A stretch of DNA of 51,731 bases, from contig PHAZ01000002.1 in the NCBI GenBank assembly GCA_002841825.1, positions 1 through 51,731 on the forward strand, written 5' to 3'. Shown in pieces: positions 1-7,339 of this stretch (its first letter is position 1; the number at the start of each line of letters is the position of its first letter). A model generated the notes under the pieces. That model was not told where the DNA came from. It ran no database searches and saw only the letters and a program-made list of their open reading frames with translations. The translations under genes and the position numbers were made by a program. The stretch comes from Deltaproteobacteria bacterium HGW-Deltaproteobacteria-22 (GTDB lineage Bacteria > Myxococcota_A > Polyangia > HGW-17).

Positions 1-144
1 ACCATGTAAATTCCCGGATGATAAAACCAATGGGCCGGGGAGTGTGGCCAGTGTTGTTCCGGACATGGCTGATACTTGGGTGACATGTCGTTATTGTCGG
101 GGGATTTTTCCGGAAGTTGCCGGAAAACAGCGGTGCCCAGCAAT

Positions 145-176
145 GAGAAGAAAAGAGAAGAAAAGAAAAGAGAAGA
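145..176 (+). repeat. Homopurine tract
   Basis: A 32-nt run of only A and G (pattern GAGAAGAAAAGAGAAG and variants) lies between the left window edge and the repeat array. No gene is visible on either strand in 1-180. Such tracts can arise by slippage and can form triplex or bent DNA; no function is claimed. Confidence 0.7.
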
Positions 177-181
177 TGCGG

Positions 182-367
182 CCCCAAGTGGCCGCAGTCC
201 CAGAGTGGGAGGGGACCGCTCTCTCCGTTTTAGAAGTGCGGCCACTCTCTTTGGAGTGCGGCCACAGCTTTGGAGTGCGGGCACAGTTTTGGAGTGCGGC
301 CACTCACTATGGAGTGCGGCCACTCGGGGCCGCATCTTCTCCTTTCCTCTCCCAGAGTGGCAGGCGG
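182..367 (+). repeat. Dispersed repeat cassette, left copy (about 20-bp tandem units)
   Basis: Five tandem units of the form TTTGGAGTGCGGCCAC plus 3-5 variable bases start near 231, 251, 270, 289 and 310 (19-21 bp period). The array ends in CTCGGGGCCGCA followed by a C/T-rich piece with CTCCCAGAGTGG. Upstream, 182-215 carries the same terminal module in reverse orientation (AGTCCCAGAGTGGGAGGGG). The cassette ends 40 bp before the recombinase start codon. The same architecture occurs inverted at 7210-7335. Confidence 0.85.
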
Positions 368-406
368 GAATTTGCGTCGCGCGGCGCCGTGGTGCACAAT
401 GCGCCC

Positions 407-1312
407 ATGCGCACGCTGGCCTCCTACATCCCGGAGTTTCTGGCCGATCAGGCCCGTCAGGGGCACGACTCGGCCAACACCCAGCGGGCCTACGCCCAGG
501 ACCTGAACGCCTTCGTGGACCACACCCGCACCCTGCTGGAACGTGAGCCCGCGGTCGCCGACTTCACGCGTAACCGGGTGAGGCGTCATCTGGGCGATCA
601 CTTCGGCTCCCTGTCGCCGCGCAGCCTCACCCGGCGCATCTCCGCCCTGCACAGTTTCGCCCGCTTTCTGGCGGGGCTGGGACTCCTCGATGCGGCCCCG
701 ATCCTGCGGGTGAAGAACCTCACCCTGCCGCGGCTGCTGCCCCATCCCCTGCCCGTCGAGGAGGTGTTCGGCCTCCTCGACGCGCCCGACGCGCTGTCGC
801 CCGACGGGCTGCGCGACCGCGCCATCCTCGAGGTGCTCTACGGCGCCGGCCTGCGCCGCTCCGAGGTCGTGGCCCTGGACCTGCCCAACGTTCGCACCAC
901 AGATCAGGGCGTGATCCTGCACGTGGAGCACGGCAAGGGCAAGAAGCAGCGCATGGTCCCCGCGGGGATGCCGGCCCGGCGCGCCATCGAGGCGTATCTG
1001 GCCGTGCGCGGCACCTTCGGCAAGCGCCAGGATCCCGACGCGCTGTTTCTGAACCACAGCGGGCGGCGCCTGTCGGATCGCTCCCTGGGCAACCTGCTGG
1101 TCCGCGTGCGCCGGGCCTGCGGCCTGGGTGAGGGCACCACCTGCCACAGCCTGCGCCACTCGTTCGCGACCCACATGCTCGACTCGGGCGCGGACATCCG
1201 CATGATCCAGGAGATGCTGGGCCACGAGAGCCTCTCCACCACGCAGATCTACACCGAGGTCAGCCTCTCCCACCTGATGGAAGTCTACGACCGCACCCAT
1301 CCCCTGGCGTGA
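407..1312 (+). CDS. Tyrosine recombinase, XerC/XerD type
   Basis: A 301-aa site-specific recombinase, the usual length for XerC/XerD. An N-terminal SAM-like core-binding domain (residues about 1-100) precedes the catalytic domain. All expected catalytic residues can be seen: R150 in GAGLRRSEV, a Lys in the beta hairpin HGKGKKQRM, H247 and R250 in CHSLRHSFATHM, H273 in MLGHESLSTTQIYT and the nucleophile Y282. The family recombines short inverted-arm sites, for chromosome dimer resolution or for mobile elements. The ORF track begins at 44, but the Xer homology begins at ATG 407; the upstream part only translates the repeat array. Whether this is the housekeeping Xer or an element-encoded copy cannot be decided. 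The neighbouring repeats and IS remnants favour an accessory role. Confidence 0.9.
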   Translation: MRTLASYIPEFLADQARQGHDSANTQRAYAQDLNAFVDHTRTLLEREPAVADFTRNRVRRHLGDHFGSLSPRSLTRRISALHSFARFLAGLGLLDAAPILRVKNLTLPRLLPHPLPVEEVFGLLDAPDALSPDGLRDRAILEVLYGAGLRRSEVVALDLPNVRTTDQGVILHVEHGKGKKQRMVPAGMPARRAIEAYLAVRGTFGKRQDPDALFLNHSGRRLSDRSLGNLLVRVRRACGLGEGTTCHSLRHSFATHMLDSGADIRMIQEMLGHESLSTTQIYTEVSLSHLMEVYDRTHPLA

Positions 1313-1322
1313 AAAAAACCGC

Positions 1323-1351
1323 TTGACAACCGTTTTCAACTTTTTTATTTC
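1323..1351 (+). promoter_or_regulatory. Possible sigma-70 promoter for the 1437 gene
   Basis: TTGACA at 1323-1328 is a perfect -35 hexamer. The 17-nt-spaced -10 is the weak TATTTC inside a T-rich stretch. It lies in the only gap between the recombinase and the next gene. Confidence 0.4.
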
Positions 1352-1436
1352 TCGGGAAACCATGATGCATGGATGCATCACATCAACGATGGCCAGGAGC
1401 GGCCGAACACAACCTTGTGACCACAGGAGAAGGAAC

Positions 1437-2150
1437 ATGCACAAGCTCGAGGAACTGACCAGCGAAGACTTTGTTGATATCGGCCGCAACGTGGGAAGCG
1501 ATCCCATTCACCGGGAAAGCCAGGACGCCATCGGGCAGTGGGAGCGCGACCTCGATGAACTGGAGAAGTACGGGTTCACCCGTGAGGAGCTGGCCCAGTT
1601 CAAGGAGCAGTTCCGGGTCCATCATGATCTGATGATCCGGCGTTCCGAGTCGGTGGCCCGCAAGAAGGGCGCCGTCGAGCAGCGGGATCAGATCATCCAC
1701 GCCGCGTGGACGTGGGTCGAGCAGGTACTCTCCATCATCGGGCGCCGGGTCGCCGGCAACCCCGAGCTGGTCCAGCGCTTCAACGAGGTGTATCCGGCCA
1801 ATGACGCGGGCCTGTGGCGCGCCATCGAGCCCATCGCGACCCTGCTGCGCGAGCACCAGGGCGCCTTCCCGGCGGCCGTGCCCGTGCAGGCGCTCCTCGA
1901 CGAGGCGCCCGTGCTGCGCGAGCGCATGTCGGAGATCTTCGGCAGGACCGACCTGGTCAAGGCCGAGCCGATCCAGGACACCCGCGAGATCGACGAGCTC
2001 GACGGGCGCCTGTACGTGACCATCCGCGAGCTCAACGCCGCGGGCCGTCGCGCCATCCGGGCAGGCCGCCTGACCCGCCAGCCGCCGTATTATCGCTTCA
2101 ACCACCTCCGCAAGGCGCCCCGTCCCACCCCGACCCCCGCCGAAGGGTGA
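1437..2150 (+). CDS. Hypothetical helical protein
   Basis: A 237-aa protein that I do not recognise. It is predicted to be soluble: no signal peptide or membrane segment is seen. The first 100 residues are strongly charged and helical (QWERDLDELEKYGF, EELAQFKEQF), the centre holds a hydrophobic helix near AWTWVEQVLSII, and the C-terminus is basic and proline-rich. The ORF track starts at 1323, but ATG 1437 has a good ribosome site (AGGAGAAGGA) 2-3 nt upstream and begins the charged helical protein, so I chose it. It sits 124 bp after the recombinase on the same strand, with a perfect -35 hexamer between them, so it is probably separately transcribed. Confidence 0.7.
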   Translation: MHKLEELTSEDFVDIGRNVGSDPIHRESQDAIGQWERDLDELEKYGFTREELAQFKEQFRVHHDLMIRRSESVARKKGAVEQRDQIIHAAWTWVEQVLSIIGRRVAGNPELVQRFNEVYPANDAGLWRAIEPIATLLREHQGAFPAAVPVQALLDEAPVLRERMSEIFGRTDLVKAEPIQDTREIDELDGRLYVTIRELNAAGRRAIRAGRLTRQPPYYRFNHLRKAPRPTPTPAEG

Positions 2151-2240
2151 TTTTACGCAGCCGGGGTTTTTCCGCCGCCGCCGGGCGCCCGGCTTCGTCT
2201 GCTGGGATTTTTCCATGGGCCCTGATCTCCCTGGGCAGTG

Positions 2241-2336
2241 CTGCGGGGATTTTTTCTGTTCCTGCGGAGACTGCGCAGGCCCCTGCGGCGATCACTCAGG
2301 CTCTGCGGTGATCCCACGACGCCCTGCGGACTTTCC
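2241..2336. repeat. Phased CTGCGG repeats, about 21-bp period
   Basis: CTGCGG recurs at 2241, 2262, 2283, 2303 and 2324, i.e. spacings of 21, 21, 20 and 21 bp (two helical turns). The intervening sequence is only loosely conserved (GATCACTCAGG-like). It lies in the 862-bp gap 2151-3012, in which I find no convincing protein gene. 2337-2700 holds nothing else I can support; 2520-2740 is clearly AT-richer than the flanks. Confidence 0.6.
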
Positions 2337-2757
2337 TTCCAATGAAAAAGACATGAAAAATCGGTTGCGCGTATCCCGGACACGCTTGCGATAACACGGG
2401 CGAAGTTGCGGAACCCGTGAGGACTCCTGAGCGCATCTGCGAAGTCCTGCGCGGCGCCGCAAAGATGCTGCTGCGTTTCTCCGATGCGCTCGCCCTAGTA
2501 CCGGTGAAATTCTGGAATTCGGCAAACGAGTGTCGCTAACTATTGGATATCCTTGTGGAAATCAGAACGATGCGCACATCCTGAATTCGGGTTCCGGCAG
2601 AAATGGAAGATTCGCTATGGGCCGGCTCATGCGTTCGGAAAAAATATTCCTTTTTCGGACGCAGGATTTTTTGATTGTTGAAAAAACAATTCAAAAACAG
2701 CTTGTATGAATTGACAAATATTTGATATGGCATGTTTTAGCTATGTTTGCAGACGTG

Positions 2758-2788
2758 TTCTTCCCGACCGATGATCGTGCGGGAAGAA
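2758..2788. repeat. 9-bp perfect inverted repeat
   Basis: TTCTTCCCG (2758-2766) pairs perfectly with CGGGAAGAA (2780-2788) across a 13-nt loop. It is the first of three inverted repeats in 2758-2935 and could be a hairpin on either strand. Confidence 0.6.
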
Positions 2789-2847
2789 TCCGATCGGCGG
2801 ACCCGCTGTTTGGCGCAGGCGCGGAAAGGAGGTGACCGATGGACAGC

Positions 2848-2969
2848 AAAAAAAAAGGCCAGACTTAGTGACCTAAGCCTGGCCCGAAGTCGATCCGGTA
2901 AAGGAACGACCCGCAATCTCATCTTAGCCGGATCGATCGGGTTTACAAGAGAAGAATCGAATCAGGGGG
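2848..2969 (-). ncRNA. Candidate minus-strand small RNA with intrinsic terminator
   Basis: Read on the minus strand, a promoter-like pair TTGATT (3003-2998) and TAATGA (2980-2975), 17 nt apart, would start an RNA near 2969. The RNA would have a C/U-rich 5' end and a hairpin from CGATCCGG/CCGGATCG (2935-2928 with 2898-2891). It would end in a terminator made of a 12-bp stem with one mismatch (2884-2873 with 2868-2857, loop GTCA) followed at once by nine T. No minus-strand protein gene enters this region, so a terminator in this orientation has no other obvious client. The -35 element overlaps the ribosome site of the SBBP lipoprotein gene at 3013. Pattern-based; no family recognised. Confidence 0.45.
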
Positions 2970-3012
2970 GAGAATCATTATTGTCTAACTGTATTCAAAT
3001 CAAGGAGTTCAA

Positions 3013-4431
3013 ATGAAGACCCTTTTTTGTTGCATGAGTTTGTTTTTATTCCTGTTCACGTCCTGTGTTGACGATCAATCCATGCCCAACGACGTCGACC
3101 CGAACCTGGCCATGGCCCCCGCCCCTGGCATCGTCGAACCTTCACCGGAGTTTCGCCCGGACCAACTGCAGGCGGATCTCCCGGAGAATCTGGCGATGAT
3201 CGGCACTTTCGGTGAGAACATCGGCACGTCATCCTATGATGAAATGACTGATGCAGTGCGCGATTCCGACGGAAACATTTTTGTGACTGGATACACGTAT
3301 GGATCTTTGCCAGGCTATACCAATGCAGGGAACACGGACGCATTTGTTGCCAAATACAACTCGAGCATGGAACTCATTTGGGTCAGGCAGATCGGTACTA
3401 GTTCGAGTGATATTGGACGTGCAATAGCTTTGGATGATACGGAATCTTATCTATATATTGCGGGACACACGAATGGTTCACTGTACGGAACCAATGCTGG
3501 TGGGTCAGATATATTTTATTTGAAAATGACAATAAATAATTCAATTAGCGTAACAAGGCAATTTGGAACCAGCAGCAGTGAATACGTGACGGATGCATCT
3601 TATGGACTCTCTTCATCAACGCCTTCTGCATACATCTATACTTTTTTAATTACAGGCTATACCTATGGGGCATTTAGTGGGTACTCAAATGCCGGGTCAT
3701 ACGACGGATTTTGGGCAAAGTGTCAAGAAAATGTTGGGAAGACTTTCCCGCCGATGATCACTTACTCAACAACGGTTTATCAATTTGGTTCTACTGGAGC
3801 CGATTACCCGATGGCACTCTATTTTGATGGTTCTTCATACGTTTTCACTGGCGGCTATACTGGTGGGGCCCTGGAAGGTTCGAATGAGGGTGGATATGAC
3901 TCCTTCATGAGGAAAGCCGCCTACTCCAATGGAGCACAAAGTGCCATTAATCAATGGGGTACGGTCAGAAACGATTATCTAAAAACGATGACTGTAAATT
4001 CCGACGGAACTGCACTTTTCTTCTCCGGAAATGAAACTGGAAATGGCATTATAATGGGACAGTGTGCCATGTCCAATCTTTATACGACATGGGTTAATCA
4101 CGTTCCTTCAGCGACTTATTATAATGTTAGAGATATTACCACCAATGGTTTGTATTACTATATTACCGGAGAATACTTCGGAGGAACTTTCTTTTCACTG
4201 CCATATACCTCGGATAGAGATGTATTTGTCTTGGCGACGACAGGAGGAAGTCGGGTGGATGAGTGGTGCATTAGGTATTGGGATGGAGATAATGCAGCTG
4301 ACGACGCTGGAGTAAAAATATTTATTGACGGGACAGATTTCATTTCCGTTGTAAATTCCTATGGTGATGTGGGAGCAGATGAGAACAAAGGCAGTCTTGA
4401 TGGTTTTGTCCGGGAGTGGACGTTGTATTGA
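3013..4431 (+). CDS. SBBP-repeat (beta-propeller) lipoprotein
   Basis: A 472-aa exported protein. The signal peptide ends in a lipobox (LFLFTSC, Cys18), so it should be lipid-anchored to a membrane. From about residue 65 to the end it repeats a module of the type 'GTS..D......D..GN.FVTGYTYGSL.GYTNAG..DAFVAKY', seen at least six times with increasing decay. This is the SBBP beta-propeller repeat. Such proteins are surface or periplasmic and may bind partners, but the exact role is unknown. ATG 3013 follows AAGGAG at good spacing. The gene is much AT-richer (many AAT, ATA, TTT codons) than most of the window, which suggests recent acquisition. It lies beside IS66/IS21 remnants. Confidence 0.8.
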   Translation: MKTLFCCMSLFLFLFTSCVDDQSMPNDVDPNLAMAPAPGIVEPSPEFRPDQLQADLPENLAMIGTFGENIGTSSYDEMTDAVRDSDGNIFVTGYTYGSLPGYTNAGNTDAFVAKYNSSMELIWVRQIGTSSSDIGRAIALDDTESYLYIAGHTNGSLYGTNAGGSDIFYLKMTINNSISVTRQFGTSSSEYVTDASYGLSSSTPSAYIYTFLITGYTYGAFSGYSNAGSYDGFWAKCQENVGKTFPPMITYSTTVYQFGSTGADYPMALYFDGSSYVFTGGYTGGALEGSNEGGYDSFMRKAAYSNGAQSAINQWGTVRNDYLKTMTVNSDGTALFFSGNETGNGIIMGQCAMSNLYTTWVNHVPSATYYNVRDITTNGLYYYITGEYFGGTFFSLPYTSDRDVFVLATTGGSRVDEWCIRYWDGDNAADDAGVKIFIDGTDFISVVNSYGDVGADENKGSLDGFVREWTLY

Positions 4432-4454
4432 TTTAAAGATTAAAGAGTAATTTA

Positions 4455-4470
4455 ATGGTTTCGTAACCAT
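4455..4470 (+). terminator. Small hairpin after the SBBP gene
   Basis: ATGGTT-TCGT-AACCAT forms a perfect 6-bp hairpin 24 nt after the stop codon, followed by CCTTTC. It is a weak terminator candidate because there is no real T tract. Confidence 0.3.
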
Positions 4471-4559
4471 CCTTTCAATGTCCCTTGCTGGAGAGTCATT
4501 GGCTTAACAAATCAAGGGAATATGGCTGACCCCGTTTTTTCGGGATCACCGAAATTTGA

Positions 4560-4738
4560 TCAGGCGGCGGCGGTGAGGGGCTTATAGTTGTGTGGCCGCA
4601 GATACGCGATTTGTTCCGGCGTGGTTGCGTTGCTCACACGCACCAGCACTTCCTTGAGATAATCCTCCGGGTTCACGCCGTCTAGCTCGCACGTGGAGAC
4701 CAGCGTCATCAAGGTGTAGCATCTCTGGCCCGACTCCG
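4560..4738 (-). pseudogene. IS66-family transposase (TnpC), C-terminal remnant
   Basis: Minus-strand translation gives about 57 codons ending in TGA at 4560 and containing YTLMTLVSTCELDGVNPEDY and a tail RPHNYKP. This matches the C-terminal signature of IS66 TnpC (TC-L-GV-P--YL--VL-R, then a PH-W-P type end). The reading frame is cut upstream where the IS21-type terminal repeats begin (about 4750). No catalytic DDE domain remains, so it is inactive. It is too short for the ORF track. Confidence 0.75.
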
Positions 4739-4751
4739 GATTGTCTCCGCA

Positions 4752-4815
4752 TTACGGACATCGTGGACAGTCATTCCGGTCCATCGTAGACAGCGTTACG
4801 GTCCATCGTGGACAG
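4752..4815. repeat. IS21-type terminal multiple repeats
   Basis: Three copies of TTACGGTCCATCGTGGACAG-like sequence start at 4752, 4774 and 4796 (22-bp period). Multiple subterminal repeats are typical of IS21-family ends. They lie between the IS66 remnant and the istB remnant, where the right end of an IS21 element is expected. Confidence 0.7.
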
Positions 4816-4900
4816 ATTGGGCGCTCACTCGAGGCGATGCCTTTTTCATATTGAGAAATACTTCCTCATTGTCTAAAACAATTTATTCATCCAAATTCCT

Positions 4901-5203
4901 TTACTTCTTGCTGGGGCACATGGAGGCGCCCTTGAGGTCGAGGCGTTGCGATGTGTGGGTGAGCAGATCCTGGATAGAGTTAGCCAGCGTCGGATCACCG
5001 ACCAGTTCGTGCGAGTGCTCCATCTCCAGTTGGCTGGCGATGATCAGCGAGCGGCGCGCTTGGCGGTGCTCGACGAACTCAAACAGATCCGGTCGTTCCG
5101 TGTCGGTCAGCGGCGCAATGCAGAAGTTGTCGTGCACGAGCATGTAGGGCACCACAAGGCGGTCCATGGTCTTGGCATAGAAGCCGTCGGCGCGTGTCAC
5201 GTT
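4901..5203 (-). pseudogene. istB: IS21-family IstB ATPase, C-terminal remnant
   Basis: About 100 codons match the C-terminal half of IstB, the AAA+ helper ATPase of IS21 transposition: APLTDTERPDLFEFVEHRQA, RRSLIIASQLEMEHSHELVG, DPTLANSIQDLL and the end LKGASM. The Walker A half is missing. The Walker B region reads MLVHDNF instead of the usual hydrophobic-DD, so it is decayed. The gene is truncated at about 5203, 29 bp before the stop of the VWA gene. No istA is present in the window. Confidence 0.8.
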
Positions 5204-5231
5204 TAGGGAAAAGGATACCGAAATCAGCGGA

Positions 5232-7049
5232 CTACAGGCAGTCGGGGTCGGCCATGTCGATGTTGCCGTCGGAGTCGTTGTCGACGCCGTCGAAGCAGAG
5301 CTTCTCGGTCAGCGGCAGACCTGCGCAGGCGATCTTGGCCTTGGTGCCTACCGTGGCGGTCGTACGGCGGGAGATGATGATCTCGGCGCCGCGGGACGGG
5401 GCGTACCAGGGGCTGTTGGTGGGGTGGCAGCCCAGGGCAAGGGACGTCTCATCAGGACAGGGGACCGCGCAGTCGGCGTTGTAGGTGACGTGGTAGCACT
5501 TGGCCACCGGCAGGCTCTGGTCGAGCTTGGGGGGATGGCCGCCGAGGTAGGTGGCAGCGCACAGGGGGATCTCGGTGACGTTGCCGTCAATGTCGATGTC
5601 CTGGACCGAGCACAGGGGTTCGCAGACGGCGGCCTCGGCGTCGGGCAGGTCGGTCAACTTGGCCTCGCCGTTGGCAAAGGCCGGATCGGGGCAGCCGTTC
5701 AGCGGCGTGGTGATGCACTGGACCTCGACGAGACCTTTGATTTTGTTGCCCAGGCCCTCAAGGGCCACGGAGAAGTCGGTGGCGCAGATGGACGTGAAGG
5801 CCCACTGCATGTCTTCTTCTTCCTGAATGAACGAGGTGACCAGGGCCTTCAGGCGGACGGCCGGGTCAGCACCCTCGGTGGGGATGCCGCAGGAGGGCTG
5901 CAGTTTGGGGTTCTGGTTGTTGTCCAGGCCGACGGTGAGCTGGTTGGCGTAGGGGCCGGTGATGGCGCCCACGATGATCATGCTGGAGTCCTTCAACTGC
6001 GAGAGGTAGTTGGTGTACACGGAGATCGGGAACAGCATGTTCTTGGGATCGGTCGCTTCGCGGGGCTTGCAGTTGGTGTAGGTCAACTGGCCCTGGGGCA
6101 TCACGCGCTGCCATTCCTGGTCGCATTTCACACCGAACTCGGTGCAGCGGAAGGACGTCAGCGTGCCCAGGGTGTCGTTGATGTTGCCCGCGGGATTGAA
6201 CAACTCGGGCTGCTTGGCGGAGCAGTCGTCCTCGTCGGAGATGATGAAGATGGCCAGGTAGGCGTTGTCGCGCCAAAAGCCTGTGTTGGCGCCGGTCCGG
6301 GTCTCGAGGGCGCGCTTGACGGCCTCGAGGGGCTGCTCCATGCCGCAGCCGCTGGTTCCCACGGACGCCATGCATTTGAAGACAGCTTCGAGGGTCGGAA
6401 GCTCTCCAGTTTGTGGATCGATAACCGTATAGTTGATGCATCTCGGACAGTCGTTGGCGTCAGTAGTAAGGGCCAATCCGGCGGGCTCGGTGGGAATGCC
6501 GTCGAGGCCCGTGAAGGCCGCCACGTCGCAGTTGGCCTGGGAGCAGTCGTGGCTGATGCACTGGGTGGCCTGGCCCTCGACCACGTTCTTCTCGATGGTG
6601 CAGCCCCGGGGTTCCACGTCGACGACGTAGTTCTGGTTCACGGGGTTGGTGCAGGCGTTGCCGGCACCCTTCATGAACAGCCCGTTGTCGCCATTGGCCT
6701 CATCATTGCATCCGGGGATGTTGTAGGGCAGCGAGCCCAGATCCGGGGTGATGATGCCCAGGTGCAGGTTGGGCAGACCGCCGGAGATGTCCTTGAGGAC
6801 CTGCATGAGGTTGGCGAAGTTCCCCTGCAGGATGACCTGCTCGTCGGCCATGGACAGGGACGAGTCGACCAGGAAGATCAGATCGACGTCGCGGGTGGCG
6901 GCCTGGGCTGCGGAGAAGTCCGAGATCACGTTGGGCGCGGGATCGGCGACCTTCATGGGGCGCTCGATGCAGGCCCAGGAGAAGGCGACGGCCGCGATAA
7001 TCAAGGACAGTGAAGCGAAACGCAGGAACATTCTAGTGGGTGTCTTCAT
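5232..7049 (-). CDS. VWA-domain lipoprotein (paralogue 1)
   Basis: A 605-aa exported protein. The signal peptide ends near AFSWAC (lipobox-like). A von Willebrand factor A domain begins near residue 54, with a MIDAS motif DxSxS in LIFLVDSSLSMADEQ and later conserved ISDEDDCSAK. Many paired Cys suggest an extracytoplasmic disulfide-rich fold. The end carries a MopE-like Ca-binding motif, CFDGVDNDSDGNIDMADPDC. VWA domains bind metal and protein ligands; the partner is unknown. The closest relative is the next gene (7340-9127), which aligns along its whole length with very similar blocks. The start has GGAGG (ACGGAGGTAGATC-ATG). A promoter is seen at 7086-7114. Confidence 0.85.
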   Translation of the reverse strand: MKTPTRMFLRFASLSLIIAAVAFSWACIERPMKVADPAPNVISDFSAAQAATRDVDLIFLVDSSLSMADEQVILQGNFANLMQVLKDISGGLPNLHLGIITPDLGSLPYNIPGCNDEANGDNGLFMKGAGNACTNPVNQNYVVDVEPRGCTIEKNVVEGQATQCISHDCSQANCDVAAFTGLDGIPTEPAGLALTTDANDCPRCINYTVIDPQTGELPTLEAVFKCMASVGTSGCGMEQPLEAVKRALETRTGANTGFWRDNAYLAIFIISDEDDCSAKQPELFNPAGNINDTLGTLTSFRCTEFGVKCDQEWQRVMPQGQLTYTNCKPREATDPKNMLFPISVYTNYLSQLKDSSMIIVGAITGPYANQLTVGLDNNQNPKLQPSCGIPTEGADPAVRLKALVTSFIQEEEDMQWAFTSICATDFSVALEGLGNKIKGLVEVQCITTPLNGCPDPAFANGEAKLTDLPDAEAAVCEPLCSVQDIDIDGNVTEIPLCAATYLGGHPPKLDQSLPVAKCYHVTYNADCAVPCPDETSLALGCHPTNSPWYAPSRGAEIIISRRTTATVGTKAKIACAGLPLTEKLCFDGVDNDSDGNIDMADPDCL

Positions 7050-7085
7050 GATCTACCTCCGTGCGAAGAACCTTCAGGCACTGTA

Positions 7086-7114
7086 CTTATACCCGTAAAT
7101 GGGCAACCGGACAA
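7086..7114 (-). promoter_or_regulatory. Promoter for VWA paralogue 1
   Basis: On the minus strand TTGTCC (7114-7109), a 17-nt spacer and TATAAG (7091-7086) lie 37 bp upstream of the ATG at 7049. This is a good sigma-70-like match. Confidence 0.6.
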
Positions 7115-7209
7115 GCCACTATTTTGAGGAAAAAACTTTTTTATAAAGCACCAAATCACCCGACGTACGGACGTTTCTTTCATTTTGCATACAGACACGC
7201 TCCTCCGGT

Positions 7210-7335
7210 GCGATCACGGAGGCAGTCCCAGAGTGGGAGGGGCCGCAGTCCCAGAGTTGGAGGGGAATTGCGGCCCCGAGTGGCCGCACTCCAAAGAGAG
7301 TGGCTGCACTCCAAAGCTGTGGCCGCACTCCAAAT
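7210..7335 (-). repeat. Dispersed repeat cassette, right inverted copy
   Basis: On the minus strand this reads as three TTTGGAGTGCGGCCAC units (one with GCAGCC), followed by CTCGGGGCCGCA and then two copies of a CTCTGGGACTGC module. It is the same order of modules as in 182-367 but in opposite orientation. It fills most of the 290-bp gap between the two VWA genes and starts 5 bp after the stop of the upstream one. Confidence 0.85.
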
Positions 7336-7339
7336 AGCC

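Noticed and set aside
231-345. CRISPR array
   Set aside because: Units are 19-21 bp with 3-5 bp between conserved cores; there are no spacers of 25-40 bp and no cas genes.
230-1507. Minus-strand 425-aa ORF opposite the recombinase
   Set aside because: Antisense shadow of a gene with all Xer catalytic residues; the translation has no recognisable motif.
2824-2836. 3' end of a 16S rRNA gene on the minus strand
   Set aside because: Only the 12-nt TCACCTCCTTTC matches; the preceding bases do not continue as 16S. It is better read as a Shine-Dalgarno sequence.
2747-3016. 89-aa plus-strand ORF before the SBBP gene
   Set aside because: It has no ribosome site, runs through three perfect inverted repeats, and its stop overlaps the start of the real gene.
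4851-5206. Plus-strand ORFs of 86 and 98 aa
   Set aside because: They are antisense to the istB remnant, which has the recognisable protein signature.
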